A stretch of DNA of 64,000 nt, from positions 1 to 64,000 of the forward strand of contig CP102273.1 in NCBI GenBank assembly GCA_025148965.1, read 5' to 3'. The stretch is from Intestinibacter bartlettii (GTDB lineage Bacteria; Bacillota; Clostridia; Peptostreptococcales; Peptostreptococcaceae). This document shows positions 8,899 through 19,179 of this stretch, piece after piece. How positions within the stretch are numbered: the first letter of the stretch is position 1; every line of letters begins with the position of its first letter. The translations under genes and the position numbers were made by a program. Below the pieces are notes generated by a model that made no database searches, was not told the DNA's origin, and saw only the letters and a list, made by a program, of their open reading frames with translations.

Positions 8899-9765
8899 TT
8901 ATTTTAGAGCTTCAACTCCACCTACGATTTCTGTTATTTCTTGAGTAACCGCAGTTTGTCTTGCTCTATTGTAACTTAATTCTAGAGTAGAAAGCATTTC
9001 GTCTGCATTGTCTGAAGCTGACTTCATAGCATTTCTTCTTGCTGATTGTTCTGATGCAAAAGATTCTATTACACCGTCATAAACTACACCTGATACGTAC
9101 TTAGGTATTAAGTAGCTTAAAACTGCTTCTGGTGATGGTAAATATTGAACCCTAGCTCTACTTCCTGAATTTTCTTTTGATTTTGCCTCTTCTTTATCGA
9201 AAGCTAATGGTAAAACCTTCATTAATTTAGGAGTTTGAGTTAGAGGTGATATAAACTCTGTATAACAGATGTATAATTCATCTATCTCACCTTTTTTGTA
9301 TAAATCCATTGCTGTATTAGCAAGTGCTAATGTTCTATCATAATCACATTTTTCAACACTTTCTTCAGCGGCTACTATATTGTAACCTCTTTTTTGGAAA
9401 AATTCCGTTGCCTTCTTACCTACTGTCATAACTTTTTCTTGTTTTCCATCCATATGAGCAGTTGTAAGTTTAAATATATTTGAGTTATATCCTCCAGCTA
9501 GACCTCTATCCCCAGCTATTACGATATAACATTTATTTTTTACTTCTCTTTGTTTTAAGAATGGGTCTCTAACACCTCTTGTGTTAGTAGCTATATCTTT
9601 AACTGTATTGTACATTGTGTTAAAGTATGGTCTACTAGCTAAAGCTCTATCCTTAGCTTTTCTCATTTTTGATGAAGAAACTAATTCCATAGCTTTTGTA
9701 ACTTGTTTTGTACTTTGAACACTGCCTATACGGTTTTTAATCTCTTTAATTCCAGCGCCTGCCAA
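8899..9765 (-). CDS. atpG: F1 ATP synthase gamma subunit
   Basis: 288-aa central shaft of F1. The N-terminal helix has the family pattern IKEIKNRIGSVQSTKQVTKAMELVSSSK and the C-terminal helix is RQTAVTQEITEIVGG; these form the coiled coil rotating within alpha3beta3. The start is TTG at 9763-9765, with AGGAGGTAAACTAA upstream. It sits between atpA and atpD in the standard order. Confidence 0.96.
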   Translation of the reverse strand: MAGAGIKEIKNRIGSVQSTKQVTKAMELVSSSKMRKAKDRALASRPYFNTMYNTVKDIATNTRGVRDPFLKQREVKNKCYIVIAGDRGLAGGYNSNIFKLTTAHMDGKQEKVMTVGKKATEFFQKRGYNIVAAEESVEKCDYDRTLALANTAMDLYKKGEIDELYICYTEFISPLTQTPKLMKVLPLAFDKEEAKSKENSGSRARVQYLPSPEAVLSYLIPKYVSGVVYDGVIESFASEQSARRNAMKSASDNADEMLSTLELSYNRARQTAVTQEITEIVGGVEALK

Positions 9766-9794
9766 TTAGTTTACCTCCTTTTTAAAAAGGATTC

Positions 9795-11297
9795 TTAAGC
9801 TTCAACAACAAATGTTTTTTTGAATTCATTTATTGCTGTAGTTAAATCAGTTGTGAAATCCTTATTTGCTAGTATTTTTTCACTTAATTCAGGATAATTT
9901 GCATCTACGAATTTAAATAATTCAGATTCAAATCTAGATAATTCACTAACTGGTATATCATCTACAAATCCATTTGTAACAGCAAATATTATCATAACTT
10001 GGTCACTAACATCAAGAGGTGCATTTTCGCCTTGTTTTAAAACTTCAACGATTCTTTCACCTTGAGCAAGTCTTCTCTTAGTATCAGCATCTAGGTCAGA
10101 TCCGAATTGAGAGAATGATGCAAGCTCTCTATATTGAGAGTAAGCAAGTTTTAATGTACCTGAAACTTTTTTCATTGATTTTATTTGTGCACTACCACCA
10201 ACCCTTGATACTGATATACCAGGGTCAACTGCTGGTCTTACCCCTGAATAGAATAATTCTGGTTGTAAGTATATTTGTCCATCAGTGATTGATATAACAT
10301 TTGTTGGTATATATGCAGAAACGTCACCTGCTTGAGTTTCTATTATTGGTAAAGCAGTCATTGATCCTCCGCCTAATTCATCAGATAATTTAGCTGCTCT
10401 TTCTAGTAATCTTGAATGTAGATAGAAAACATCCCCTGGGTATGCTTCACGGCCTGGTGGTCTTCTAAGTAATAATGACATTTCTCTGTAAGCAACTGCT
10501 TGTTTACTTAAATCATCATATATTATTAGAACGTGTTTTCCATTGTACATGAATTCTTCACCCATTGCAGCTCCTGCATATGGTGCTAAGTATTGAAGTG
10601 GTGCAGATTCTGAAGCTGTTGCAGAAACAACTATAGTGTAATCCATTGCTCCACCATTTTCTAATCTAGAAACTAATTGTGCAACTGTTGAACGTTTTTG
10701 TCCTATAGCAACATATATACATATAACATCTTTACCTTTTTGGTTTAAGATTGTATCTATTGCTATAGAAGTTTTACCAGTTTGTCTGTCACCTATTATA
10801 AGTTCCCTTTGACCTCTACCTATTGGTATCATTGAGTCAATTGATTTTATACCTGTTTGTAATGGTTCGTAAACTGATCTTCTTGCCATTATACCAGGTG
10901 CTGGAGATTCTACAGGTCTAGTTTTGTTAGTGTTTATAGGTCCTTTACCATCTATAGGTAAACCAAGTGGACTTACAACTCTACCTATCATAGCTTCACC
11001 AACTGGAACTTCAACTATTCTTCCAGTTCTTTTTACTATATCTCCTTCTTTGATTCCGCTGTCATCACCGAATAAAACGGCCCCAACAACATCTTCTTCT
11101 AAGTTAAGTGCCATCCCAAATACTTCACCTGGGAACTCAAGTAATTCACTTGACATAACATTTTCTAGTCCATAGACTGTAGCTATACCATCCCCAACTT
11201 TTAGGACACTTCCTGTATCTGTTAATTCTATTTTATTATCATAGTTCTTTATTTGTTGTTTAATTATAGAACTGATTTCTTCAGGTCTTAAGTTCAT
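9795..11297 (-). CDS. atpA: F1 ATP synthase alpha subunit
   Basis: 500-aa non-catalytic nucleotide-binding subunit. Walker A is GDRQTGKT, and the alpha signature [17 protein letters not shown] is present near the middle. The N-terminal [16 protein letters not shown] helix binds delta. Start ATG follows AGGAGGGCGGTGAACCC. Length and motifs are normal. Confidence 0.98.
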   Translation of the reverse strand: MNLRPEEISSIIKQQIKNYDNKIELTDTGSVLKVGDGIATVYGLENVMSSELLEFPGEVFGMALNLEEDVVGAVLFGDDSGIKEGDIVKRTGRIVEVPVGEAMIGRVVSPLGLPIDGKGPINTNKTRPVESPAPGIMARRSVYEPLQTGIKSIDSMIPIGRGQRELIIGDRQTGKTSIAIDTILNQKGKDVICIYVAIGQKRSTVAQLVSRLENGGAMDYTIVVSATASESAPLQYLAPYAGAAMGEEFMYNGKHVLIIYDDLSKQAVAYREMSLLLRRPPGREAYPGDVFYLHSRLLERAAKLSDELGGGSMTALPIIETQAGDVSAYIPTNVISITDGQIYLQPELFYSGVRPAVDPGISVSRVGGSAQIKSMKKVSGTLKLAYSQYRELASFSQFGSDLDADTKRRLAQGERIVEVLKQGENAPLDVSDQVMIIFAVTNGFVDDIPVSELSRFESELFKFVDANYPELSEKILANKDFTTDLTTAINEFKKTFVVEA

Positions 11298-11315
11298 GGG
11301 TTCACCGCCCTCCTA

Positions 11316-11855
11316 CTAAATTACTTGTGAAAGTTGATTCTTTAATCCGTCTAGACGAGTTTTTATTGTTCCGTCTATTTCAGTGTTACCAAGTCTTACT
11401 AAGACCCCACCTAGAACACTCTTATCAACTTTATTTTCTAAAGTAACATTTTTATTATATTTTTTAGAAAGCTCTGTTTCAAGCTCTTTTATTTTCTCGT
11501 TATCCATTGGAACTGCACTGATTACATATCCTTCTAAGATATTGTTCTTTTCATTTAACAGTTCCTTATATGTCGCCTCTATTGCTTCAACAGAAGTGAT
11601 TCTTCCTTTTTCAACTAATATCTTGAAAAAGTTTTTTAAATCATTATCTATTTTTCCAGCAAATAGTGTATCAATTAATTGAATTTTTTCATTTTTTGAT
11701 ACCAATGGAGACTTCATAACATTATTTAAGTCATTATTTGTAGTTATTAGAGAAGATACTTCTTTTAGTTCATTATATAGGTTATCAGTTTTATTTTCTT
11801 CTTCACCTATTTGAAATAGAGCTTCAGCGTATCTGTTAGCTATTACATCTATCAT
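11316..11855 (-). CDS. atpH: F1 ATP synthase delta subunit
   Basis: 179-aa peripheral-stalk subunit linking the top of F1 to subunit b. Family features are the helical N-terminal domain beginning with NRYAEALFQIGEEE and the C-terminal VDKSVLGGVLVRLGNTEIDG block. Its start ATGA overlaps the atpF stop by 4 nt (11852-11855), implying translational coupling. Confidence 0.94.
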   Translation of the reverse strand: MIDVIANRYAEALFQIGEEENKTDNLYNELKEVSSLITTNNDLNNVMKSPLVSKNEKIQLIDTLFAGKIDNDLKNFFKILVEKGRITSVEAIEATYKELLNEKNNILEGYVISAVPMDNEKIKELETELSKKYNKNVTLENKVDKSVLGGVLVRLGNTEIDGTIKTRLDGLKNQLSQVI

Positions 11856-12352
11856 TCAGCTTCCCCTACCTCTTTTATAAATTTTTGGATTAAATCTTCA
11901 TGTTTAGATTTATCTATATCTTCTTCTAATACTTTTGATGCTGCAAGTATTGCTATATCTGATATATCATTTCTGATTTCAGCAATAGCTTGTTCTTTTT
12001 GTTGAGCAATTTCTTTTGTTGCTTTTGATTTTAATGAAGATGCTTCTGCTTGTGCATCAGCGATTATTTGGTTAGATTTTTCTTCAGCTCTATAAGTAGC
12101 TTGTTTGATTATTTCTTTACCTTCTTCTTTTGCTAAACTAACTTTTTCTTCATATTCTTTTTTCAAAGCTATACCTTCATTCTTAGCTTTTGCACCTGTT
12201 GCTAAATCATCTTGAATCATATTTTCTCTTTTTTCAATTATATTTAGAACTGGTTTGAATAATAATTTTTTAAGTACTAAGAATAGTATAACTGTATTTA
12301 TAATCTGGAATAATAATTCCCATGATATGGTTACTACCGGTTTAAAATCCAT
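11852..12352 (-). CDS. atpF: Fo ATP synthase subunit b
   Basis: 166-aa stator subunit: an N-terminal membrane helix (about 8-28, WELLFQIINTVILFLVLKKLL) followed by a long charged helix that dimerises and reaches F1. I start at the ATG at 12350-12352 (MDFKPVVTIS) because AGAGGAGG sits just upstream; a longer frame adds seven residues that contain that ribosome-binding site. Confidence 0.94.
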   Translation of the reverse strand: MDFKPVVTISWELLFQIINTVILFLVLKKLLFKPVLNIIEKRENMIQDDLATGAKAKNEGIALKKEYEEKVSLAKEEGKEIIKQATYRAEEKSNQIIADAQAEASSLKSKATKEIAQQKEQAIAEIRNDISDIAILAASKVLEEDIDKSKHEDLIQKFIKEVGEAE

Positions 12353-12447
12353 AACTATTCCTCCTCTTGACAAACCCTAAAACTTACATTTAGGAGATGA
12401 CCAAACACCTCCCAATTGTAAATTTGAAAATATTTTTATATGATTTT

Positions 12448-12729
<282 letters not shown>

Positions 12730-12785
12730 TTATTTTGTTTATTTTTCTTTTGATTTTGATTGTTAATACTTTTGTTTTTAACTTA

Positions 12786-13490
12786 CTATTCTGCTGCGCT
12801 TGAAACAAATACCATTGTTAACATTACAAATATAAAGGCTTGTAGACAACCTGCAAACAAGTCAAAATATAGATGTAAAGGTACTGGTATTACTAATTGT
12901 AAGAATGGGATTGATACATTAGGTATTAATGTTGATATAAACGCTAATAATTTGTAAAGAAGTCCCATAATTACAGTACCACCTAATATATTACCGAATG
13001 GACGGAATGTAAGTGATATTGGTGTTGCAAACTCACTGACGATATTTAAAGGTAATAGTAGTGGAACTGGTTCCATTAAACCTTTCCAATATGCAAGTCC
13101 TTTTGCTTTCATACCTTCGAAATAAATTAAAAATACAGTAAGTAATGCCCACGCAAGTGTTGTGTCAACATCTGCTGTTGGAGATCTAAATCCAAGTAGA
13201 CCAATTAAGTTTGAGAATGCGAAGAATAAGAATAATGATCCTATATAATAGAACATATTAGGCATTTTCTTAAATACATCTTTACCCATATTTCCTTCAA
13301 CTAGATTTTTTAAAGTAACAACTGCATACTCCAACATGATTTGGACCTTGCTTGTTGGAACTAGTTTTAAGTTTCTAGTTAAGAAGTATGATGCAATAAT
13401 TAATACAGCCATGATTATCCAGCTAGTAACTACTGTCTCACTTATATGGAACCCATTTGGAAATGTAATAATCCATTGTGCGTATTTCAC
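12786..13490 (-). CDS. atpB: Fo ATP synthase subunit a
   Basis: 234-aa membrane stator providing the ion half-channels next to the c-ring. It has several hydrophobic helices and the essential arginine (about Arg163) in LTFRPFGNILGG. The start is GTG at 13488-13490 with AAAGGAGG 8 nt upstream. There are 92 nt between this gene and atpE, containing only a T/A-rich stretch. Confidence 0.96.
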   Translation of the reverse strand: MKYAQWIITFPNGFHISETVVTSWIIMAVLIIASYFLTRNLKLVPTSKVQIMLEYAVVTLKNLVEGNMGKDVFKKMPNMFYYIGSLFLFFAFSNLIGLLGFRSPTADVDTTLAWALLTVFLIYFEGMKAKGLAYWKGLMEPVPLLLPLNIVSEFATPISLTFRPFGNILGGTVIMGLLYKLLAFISTLIPNVSIPFLQLVIPVPLHLYFDLFAGCLQAFIFVMLTMVFVSSAAE

Positions 13491-13493
13491 AAC

Positions 13494-13883
13494 TTATACC
13501 TCCTTTCTCTTAAATTTTGATACTATAAATGTTTTTATAAATATAACAACTTGAGTACTTATTAATCCTATTGCAGTTCCTATTATATGTAAATTAGGGT
13601 TTTTAATAGATACAATAAGTGCCGCAGCGGTTATTGTAAGCCTAATCATATATCTAACTCCAGTATATGCTTGTGCCTTTCCTGGTGGTAGATTTACTGC
13701 CTTTTCCAAAGTTAGTGCTAATAGTCTAAAGTTTAAGACTGCTACAACACTACCAAAGATTATTCCTATAAGCATAGGAATACTAAATTGTGATATAGCT
13801 ATTAATAATAAAACAGCTACAGCATCAAATATAGGCACACCCATCGAAACAGCTTTGACTTCTTTTGCTACTTTGACATCCAT
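13494..13883 (-). CDS. atpI: ATP synthase subunit I (AtpI)
   Basis: 129-aa protein with four predicted membrane segments in the position of AtpI at the head of the operon. In Na+ and H+ F-ATPases AtpI helps assemble the c-ring, and Mg2+ uptake has also been proposed. The sequence is poorly conserved, so assignment relies on topology (VAVLLLIAIS, MLIGIIFGSVVAVL, LTITAAALIVSI, IGLISTQVVIFIKTFIV), size and place between atpZ and atpB. Confidence 0.8.
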   Translation of the reverse strand: MDVKVAKEVKAVSMGVPIFDAVAVLLLIAISQFSIPMLIGIIFGSVVAVLNFRLLALTLEKAVNLPPGKAQAYTGVRYMIRLTITAAALIVSIKNPNLHIIGTAIGLISTQVVIFIKTFIVSKFKRKEV

Positions 13884-13887
13884 CTAA

Positions 13888-14115
13888 TCACTTCCCTTTT
13901 GTGTATTTGCGAAGATATCGATATACAGAGTTAAAACCACTTGCTACTCCCAATACTAAAAATATTATTGTAAATATCGGGTCTGTATTGAATTTTGAAT
14001 CGATGAACTTTCCTACAAAGAAGCAACCAAATATACAAACCAATACTATTATACCAAGCTGGCTTATCAAAGCTAGCATCTCTGCTGCTATGCTAAATAC
14101 ACTTCTGTTTTTCAT
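13888..14115 (-). CDS. atpZ: AtpZ/AtpI-family small membrane protein
   Basis: 75 aa with two transmembrane helices (about 14-33 and 45-62). The segment LGIIVLVCIFGCFFVGKFID followed by FIIFLVLG-type residues and a Tyr/Arg-rich tail matches the AtpZ pattern. AtpZ with AtpI has been proposed to form a Mg2+/Ca2+ pathway and to assist Fo assembly. First gene of the atp operon; start ATG follows AAAAAGGTG. The operon promoter must lie upstream, but hexamers are ambiguous in the AT-rich DNA. Confidence 0.8.
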   Translation of the reverse strand: MKNRSVFSIAAEMLALISQLGIIVLVCIFGCFFVGKFIDSKFNTDPIFTIIFLVLGVASGFNSVYRYLRKYTKGK

Positions 14116-14202
14116 GATATAAACACACCTTTTTGATTTATTAAAATAAAATATAGTTATATACTTATATTCTGCACATATTTTATATATAATTATATTT
14201 TT

Positions 14203-14243
14203 AAATAAATAAATAAATTTAATTAAAATTATTTATTTATTTT
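14203..14243. repeat. AT-only inverted repeat upstream of the atp operon
   Basis: Tandem AAAT units (AAATAAATAAATAA...) face their complement (...TTATTTATTTATTT) around a short centre, about 14 bp per arm. The element contains only A and T. It lies 88 bp upstream of atpZ, in the leader or promoter region of the ATP synthase operon. Function unknown; it could form a weak leader hairpin. Confidence 0.5.
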
Positions 14244-14326
14244 ATCATACAATTAAAATTTTTGATATATTTTCTGCAGAATTTATCACATTTTTCCATT
14301 TTTTTAGACACATTTTACAATAGTGT

Positions 14327-14592
14327 CTATTTTCTATTAAAATTGATAACCTCTATTCCTACTTCTTCTAGTATATCTGCTTATAATTCACCTAGATAAT
14401 CCCTAGATAAACTATTTTTTCTTCATGTGTTTATGCACATCTTTTTACATAATACACAAGGACTTTTAGTTCCATATCATATATAATGTTGAATATTTTT
14501 TACTATTTATGCAATTTTCATAAAATATTCTTTCTATGATTGTCTCATGACTATTCTTCTTTTCATACACGATACTACTAAATTTATCTTTT
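14327..14592 (-). pseudogene. Decayed dCMP deaminase (comEB-type) gene
   Basis: Translating the minus strand across frames gives successive pieces of a dCMP deaminase. KDKFSSIVY lies near 14566-14592. HETIIERI (from 14549) corresponds to the HAEQNAII zinc motif with the alanine lost. STLY is followed after a shift by GTKSPCVLCKKMCINT (PCxxC zinc ligands; 14438-14461). Another shift gives EEKIVYLG, then DYLGEL-stop-ADILEEVGIEVINF and TAG at 14327-14329. At least three frameshifts or stops break it, so no functional enzyme is made. Relatives carry an intact deaminase beside upp, supporting identity. The N-terminal part appears deleted or unrecognisable before the upp terminator. Confidence 0.82.
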
Positions 14593-14629
14593 CAATATGT
14601 ATACAAAATATTCAGCTAATTTGACTTTA

Positions 14630-14657
14630 AAGGACCTATATCTCTATAGATCCTTAT
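14630..14657 (-). terminator. Probable terminator of rpiB-upp
   Basis: An inverted repeat (AAGGACCTATA at 14631-14641, TATAGATCCTT at 14646-14656, one mismatch) lies just after the upp stop, but only a weak T-stretch follows on the minus strand. Confidence 0.45.
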
Positions 14658-14660
14658 AAT

Positions 14661-15293
<633 letters not shown>

Positions 15294-15376
15294 TTACCTC
15301 CTAGATTAACCATTTATGTCTATTTATTTATTTATATTTATTAATATCTATTGCAAAAATAGATATCAATTTTTAA

Positions 15377-15829
15377 CTATTTATTATATTTCTTCTCTAT
15401 TTCACTAAGTAAGTTTACTCTTCTTAAGTGTCTGTCACCTTCAAATTCTGTATTTAGCCAAGCTTCAACTATCTCTAATGCTAAGCCTTTACCTAATACT
15501 CTTTCCCCTAAAGATAACATATTAGCATTGTTGTGAGCCTTTGACATTTTAGCTGAGAATGTATCTGATACAACTGCGCATCTTATACCAGGTACTTTAT
15601 TTGCTGCCAGCGATATACCTATACCTGTTCCACAGCATACTATCCCGTAATCAACTTCCTTTGCCACTACAGCTTCAGCTACTTTTTGCCCGTAGATTGG
15701 ATAATCAACTGATTCTGTATCATTATTTGTTCCAAAATCTACACATTCAATTCCTTTTGTCCCTAAATACTTTTTAATTTCTAATTTCAAATTATAACCG
15801 CCATGGTCACATCCTAAACCTATTTTCAT
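15377..15829 (-). CDS. rpiB: Ribose-5-phosphate isomerase B
   Basis: 150-aa RpiB/LacAB-family isomerase interconverting ribose-5-P and ribulose-5-P. Diagnostic segments are GCDHGGYNLK at the N-terminus, the catalytic cysteine in GIVCCGTGIGISLAANK, and HNNANMLSLGERV. Start ATG follows TAGGAGTAAGACAA. The product feeds PRPP synthesis and so upp. In Bacillus the neighbouring gene is a low-molecular-weight phosphatase; it is absent here. Confidence 0.96.
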   Translation of the reverse strand: MKIGLGCDHGGYNLKLEIKKYLGTKGIECVDFGTNNDTESVDYPIYGQKVAEAVVAKEVDYGIVCCGTGIGISLAANKVPGIRCAVVSDTFSAKMSKAHNNANMLSLGERVLGKGLALEIVEAWLNTEFEGDRHLRRVNLLSEIEKKYNK

Positions 15830-16154
15830 TTGTCTTACTCCTAAATATATATTTTAATTAATGATTGATTTTTTTTTAACTATCTTGATATAATTATACA
15901 ATCATTTTTCTCAAAGTACCACACATTTTTTTAGATTTCTAATTTATTTTATAATATTTAAATGATTTTACGATTATTAAATCATATGTTACCATTACTA
16001 AAGTGTATATTACATACTATTAAACACGATATTGGACTAACATTATTTGTTTTTTTTTTAACTATTTTTTAACATCGCTATTTTTCCAGGAAAACCATTC
16101 CTAAGAAAATAATAGCCCAACTTAATATGAAATTTCAATAAAATTAAATTATTA
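15830..16154. other. Gene-free region between sua5 and rpiB
   Basis: 325 bp without an intact gene. Relatives often carry a low-molecular-weight protein phosphatase gene at this position, but I cannot find its CxxxxxR motif in any frame. One minus-strand stretch near 16080-16140 reads FILSWAIIFLGMVFLEK-stop, a membrane-helix-like fragment without a start or ribosome-binding site, possibly a remnant. The rest is homopolymer-rich. No terminator with a convincing stem was seen. Confidence 0.4.
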
Positions 16155-17195
16155 TCAAGCCCCTATAATCTTGTATCCAGCAGACTTCAGAAGTCTGTTC
16201 ATTATAGCACATCCAATACCTTCATTTGTAAAAGACTCCGAATATATTATATCACATTTTTCTTCATCTGCTTGTATTAATGCATCAAATAGATTTGAAG
16301 CTACATCTTCTAAAGTTTCTCCTAAACATATAGTTTTTCCTATATATTGTTTTTCGTTACATTTTAAACATATAACACATGTTTTTAAATTCTTGTCATT
16401 ATTTTCTTCTATAAGAGTGTTTATTTTATCAATAACATTAGTTTGTTCACCAGATACTATGTATACCTCTGCATTTGGAGAATAGTGAGTATATTTCATT
16501 CCTGGGGCTTTTGCCTTAATATTATCTTCTTTTTTTTCTAATGCAGCATCTAATTGAACATTGCCTAGTTCTTTTTCTAGTTGTTCTTTTGTTATACTTC
16601 CTGGTCTTAAAATAGTAGGTATTTCACCAGTTAAGTCTAAAACTGTTGATTCCAATCCATATACACAGTCATTTCCCATTATAATACCACTAACTCTATG
16701 GTTCATTTCTTCATAAACATGCTTAGCCCTAGTTGGTGATGGTCTCCCTGATATATTTGCAGACGGAGCTGCTATTGGAATATTTGCTTCTTTTATAAGA
16801 GCGTTTGCTATTTTATTAGATGGCATCCTAATTGCAACTGTATCTAGTCCTCCACTAGTTCTTTTCGGGATTATATCCTTTTTATTTAAAATTATGGTTA
16901 TAGGACCTGGCCAAAATTTATCCATAACAATTTCGGCTTCTTTCGTTACTGATTGAACTAAATTATATACTTGTTTTTTATCCCCAATATGGACTATTAA
17001 TGGGTTATCGCTTGGTCTTCCTTTTGCTTTATAAATTTTGCTAACCGCTTCTTCATCCAAAGCATTCGCACCTAACCCATATACTGTTTCAGTTGGGAAA
17101 ATAACAGTTTCTCCAGCTCTTAAAATTTCTGCTTGTTTTTTTATTTCTTCCATGTCTATATTGTCTACGTCAATTTTACTAATCAATGTATCCAT
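16155..17195 (-). CDS. L-threonylcarbamoyladenylate synthase (Sua5/YwlC)
   Basis: Makes threonylcarbamoyl-AMP from threonine, bicarbonate and ATP, the first step in forming t6A37 on ANN-decoding tRNAs. The 346-aa protein has the two-domain Sua5 layout: an N-terminal YrdC domain (about 20-205; FPTETVYGLGANA, KGRPSDNPLIVHI, SANISGRPSPT) and a C-terminal Sua5 domain (about 230-346; APGMKYTHYSPNAEVYI). Start ATG follows AAGAGGTGGAATAAAA. A ZIP transporter gene is encoded 22 bp upstream on the same strand. Confidence 0.95.
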   Translation of the reverse strand: MDTLISKIDVDNIDMEEIKKQAEILRAGETVIFPTETVYGLGANALDEEAVSKIYKAKGRPSDNPLIVHIGDKKQVYNLVQSVTKEAEIVMDKFWPGPITIILNKKDIIPKRTSGGLDTVAIRMPSNKIANALIKEANIPIAAPSANISGRPSPTRAKHVYEEMNHRVSGIIMGNDCVYGLESTVLDLTGEIPTILRPGSITKEQLEKELGNVQLDAALEKKEDNIKAKAPGMKYTHYSPNAEVYIVSGEQTNVIDKINTLIEENNDKNLKTCVICLKCNEKQYIGKTICLGETLEDVASNLFDALIQADEEKCDIIYSESFTNEGIGCAIMNRLLKSAGYKIIGA

Positions 17196-17216
17196 TTTTA
17201 TTCCACCTCTTTTTAT

Positions 17217-17897
17217 TTAGATGCAATATACAATTATTGTTCCTATTAAAAAACCTATTATACAAAAAAGATTTTTTGTTCTTGGTAATATTTCTTCAAG
17301 TACAACATATAACATGGTTCCTGCTGCAATTGATAAAAATACACCAATAAGAGAGTTAAAGTTTCCTGCAAAATATACACCTAAAAAACTTCCAATTCCC
17401 ATAGGAATCCCTGCTATAACTGTATATAATATAATTTTACTTGTTTTCATTTTTGTCCCTGCTAAAGTCAATGCTGTAGCAAGTCCTTCTGGAACGTTAT
17501 GTATACCTATTACTATAGCTAATGTAAATCCTAAGGTTTCTGCTGATACAAAAGACGAACCTATGGCTAATCCCTCTGGAAGGTTATGTAATAAAATACT
17601 TATAAATATTAAATATCCTGCTTGTTTATCTTGTGACATATGTAAATTTTCTTTTATGAGCATTGTGATTACGACTCCTAAAAAAGTTGCACTCACTGTT
17701 ACAAATATACCTTTTTGCTCTATTGCTTCTTTCATTAAATCAAAAACTACAACTGCCAACATTATCCCACCGGATAATCCCATAAAAAAGTCTATGTACT
17801 TGTCTACCTTCTTTTTAAAAATTCCAGATAAAACTCCACCTAAACCTGTTCCTAATACACCTGCCATCAGGCCAATTAAAGTAATCTTTAAAATCAT
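17217..17897 (-). CDS. ZIP-family metal transporter
   Basis: Predicted inner-membrane divalent metal (Zn/Fe/Mn) uptake protein of the ZIP family. It is 226 aa with about eight membrane helices. The two metal-binding helices carry HNLPEG (about 104-109) and HNVPEG (about 133-138), the defining ZIP histidine motifs. A short Lys-rich loop (GIFKKKVDKYID) follows helix 1. I choose ATG 17895-17897, downstream of a GGAGGAGG stretch; an upstream TTG lies within that purine run. Metal specificity cannot be read. Confidence 0.9.
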   Translation of the reverse strand: MILKITLIGLMAGVLGTGLGGVLSGIFKKKVDKYIDFFMGLSGGIMLAVVVFDLMKEAIEQKGIFVTVSATFLGVVITMLIKENLHMSQDKQAGYLIFISILLHNLPEGLAIGSSFVSAETLGFTLAIVIGIHNVPEGLATALTLAGTKMKTSKIILYTVIAGIPMGIGSFLGVYFAGNFNSLIGVFLSIAAGTMLYVVLEEILPRTKNLFCIIGFLIGTIIVYCI

Positions 17898-18056
17898 ATT
17901 ATTATACTCATCCTCCTCCAAATTTAATTCATTTAATTATATGAATGTAAAACCTCTAAAATTAATATTTGTATGAGTTAAGTATTAATATAATCTATAA
18001 AAAAATCCTTTTAGTGCATATATTAAGAAGTTATATTTTAATTATTGTAGGTTTAT

Positions 18057-18096
18057 AAAAAGCCAAATGATAGTATTAAATCATTTGGCCTATTTT
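18057..18096 (-). terminator. Terminator of the prfA operon
   Basis: A 10-bp stem (GCCAAATGAT at 18062-18071, complement at 18080-18089) is followed on the minus strand by TTTTTAT, just below the prfA stop. Confidence 0.85.
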
Positions 18097-18102
18097 TCAA
18101 TA

Positions 18103-19167
18103 TTATATAGCTGACATTTTTTTAGTTTGATCCTCAGTTATAAGTGCATCTATCATTTCATCTAAATCTCCATCTAAGAAAGATTCTAATTTATATAATG
18201 TTAGATTTATTCTATGATCACTTACTCTTCCTTGTGGGAAGTTGTAAGTTCTTATTCTCTCAGATCTGTCACCAGTACCAACTTGGCTTCGTCTTTCAGC
18301 TGCTATATCATCATGTTGTTCAGCCAATGCTTTATCGTATAATCTAGCTTTTAATACCTTCATTGCTTTTTCTTTATTCTTTAACTGTGATTTTTCATCT
18401 TGGCAAGAAACTACTTCTCCTGTTGGTAAATGTGTAATTCTTACAGCTGAGTCAGTTGTATTTACACATTGACCACCATTACCAGATGCTCTGAACACGT
18501 CTATTCTTAAATCATTTGGATTAATTTCTATTTCTACATCTTCTACCTCTGGTAAAACTGCAACTGTCGCAGTCGAAGTATGGATTCTACCGCCTGATTC
18601 AGTTGATGGTATTCTTTGTACTCTGTGAACTCCTGATTCGTATTTAAGTCTTGAATAAGCACCTTTCCCTTTTATCATGAAAGAAACTTCTTTGTATCCA
18701 CCTACTCCTGTATCACTTGCACTTAGAAGTTCTGTTTTCCATCTTCTTCTTTCTGCATATCTTGAATACATTCTGAATAAGTCACCAGCGAATAAAGCAG
18801 CTTCATCTCCACCTGCTCCACCTCTGATTTCAACTATAACGTTCTTTTCATCGTTAGGGTCTTTTGGTAATAATAATATTTTTAATTCATCTTCTATTGG
18901 TTCAACTCTAGATTCTAAATCAGATAATTCCATTTTAGCTAATTCTCTTAATTCTTCATCAGATTCTTCTTCTAGTATTTCTTTTGATTCTTTTATATTG
19001 TCTACAACTTCTTTGTATTCTCTGTATTTCATTACGATTGGTTCTAAATCAGCATGTTCTTTCATGTATTTTTGCCATGTTTTTTGATCATTGATAACTT
19101 CAATGTCACTGATTTTCTCTGTAAGTTCTTTGTATTTATCTTCTAATACTTGCAGCTTATTTAACAT
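18103..19167 (-). CDS. prfA: Peptide chain release factor 1
   Basis: 354-aa class I release factor reading UAA and UAG. The codon-recognition tripeptide is Pro-Ser-Thr at about 187-189 (PxT type, which identifies RF1 rather than RF2), and the hydrolysis motif GGQ is at about 231-233 in [11 protein letters not shown]. Start ATG follows AGGAAGGTGAAAAG. The methyltransferase that modifies the GGQ glutamine, PrmC, is encoded 12 bp upstream in the same operon. Confidence 0.98.
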   Translation of the reverse strand: MLNKLQVLEDKYKELTEKISDIEVINDQKTWQKYMKEHADLEPIVMKYREYKEVVDNIKESKEILEEESDEELRELAKMELSDLESRVEPIEDELKILLLPKDPNDEKNVIVEIRGGAGGDEAALFAGDLFRMYSRYAERRRWKTELLSASDTGVGGYKEVSFMIKGKGAYSRLKYESGVHRVQRIPSTESGGRIHTSTATVAVLPEVEDVEIEINPNDLRIDVFRASGNGGQCVNTTDSAVRITHLPTGEVVSCQDEKSQLKNKEKAMKVLKARLYDKALAEQHDDIAAERRSQVGTGDRSERIRTYNFPQGRVSDHRINLTLYKLESFLDGDLDEMIDALITEDQTKKMSAI

Positions 19168-19179
19168 CTTTTCACCTTC

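Noticed and set aside
17221-17976. 251-codon plus-strand open frame opposite the ZIP transporter
   Set aside because: It is the complement of a clearly conserved membrane protein; composition follows the antisense of hydrophobic codons, with no ribosome-binding site.
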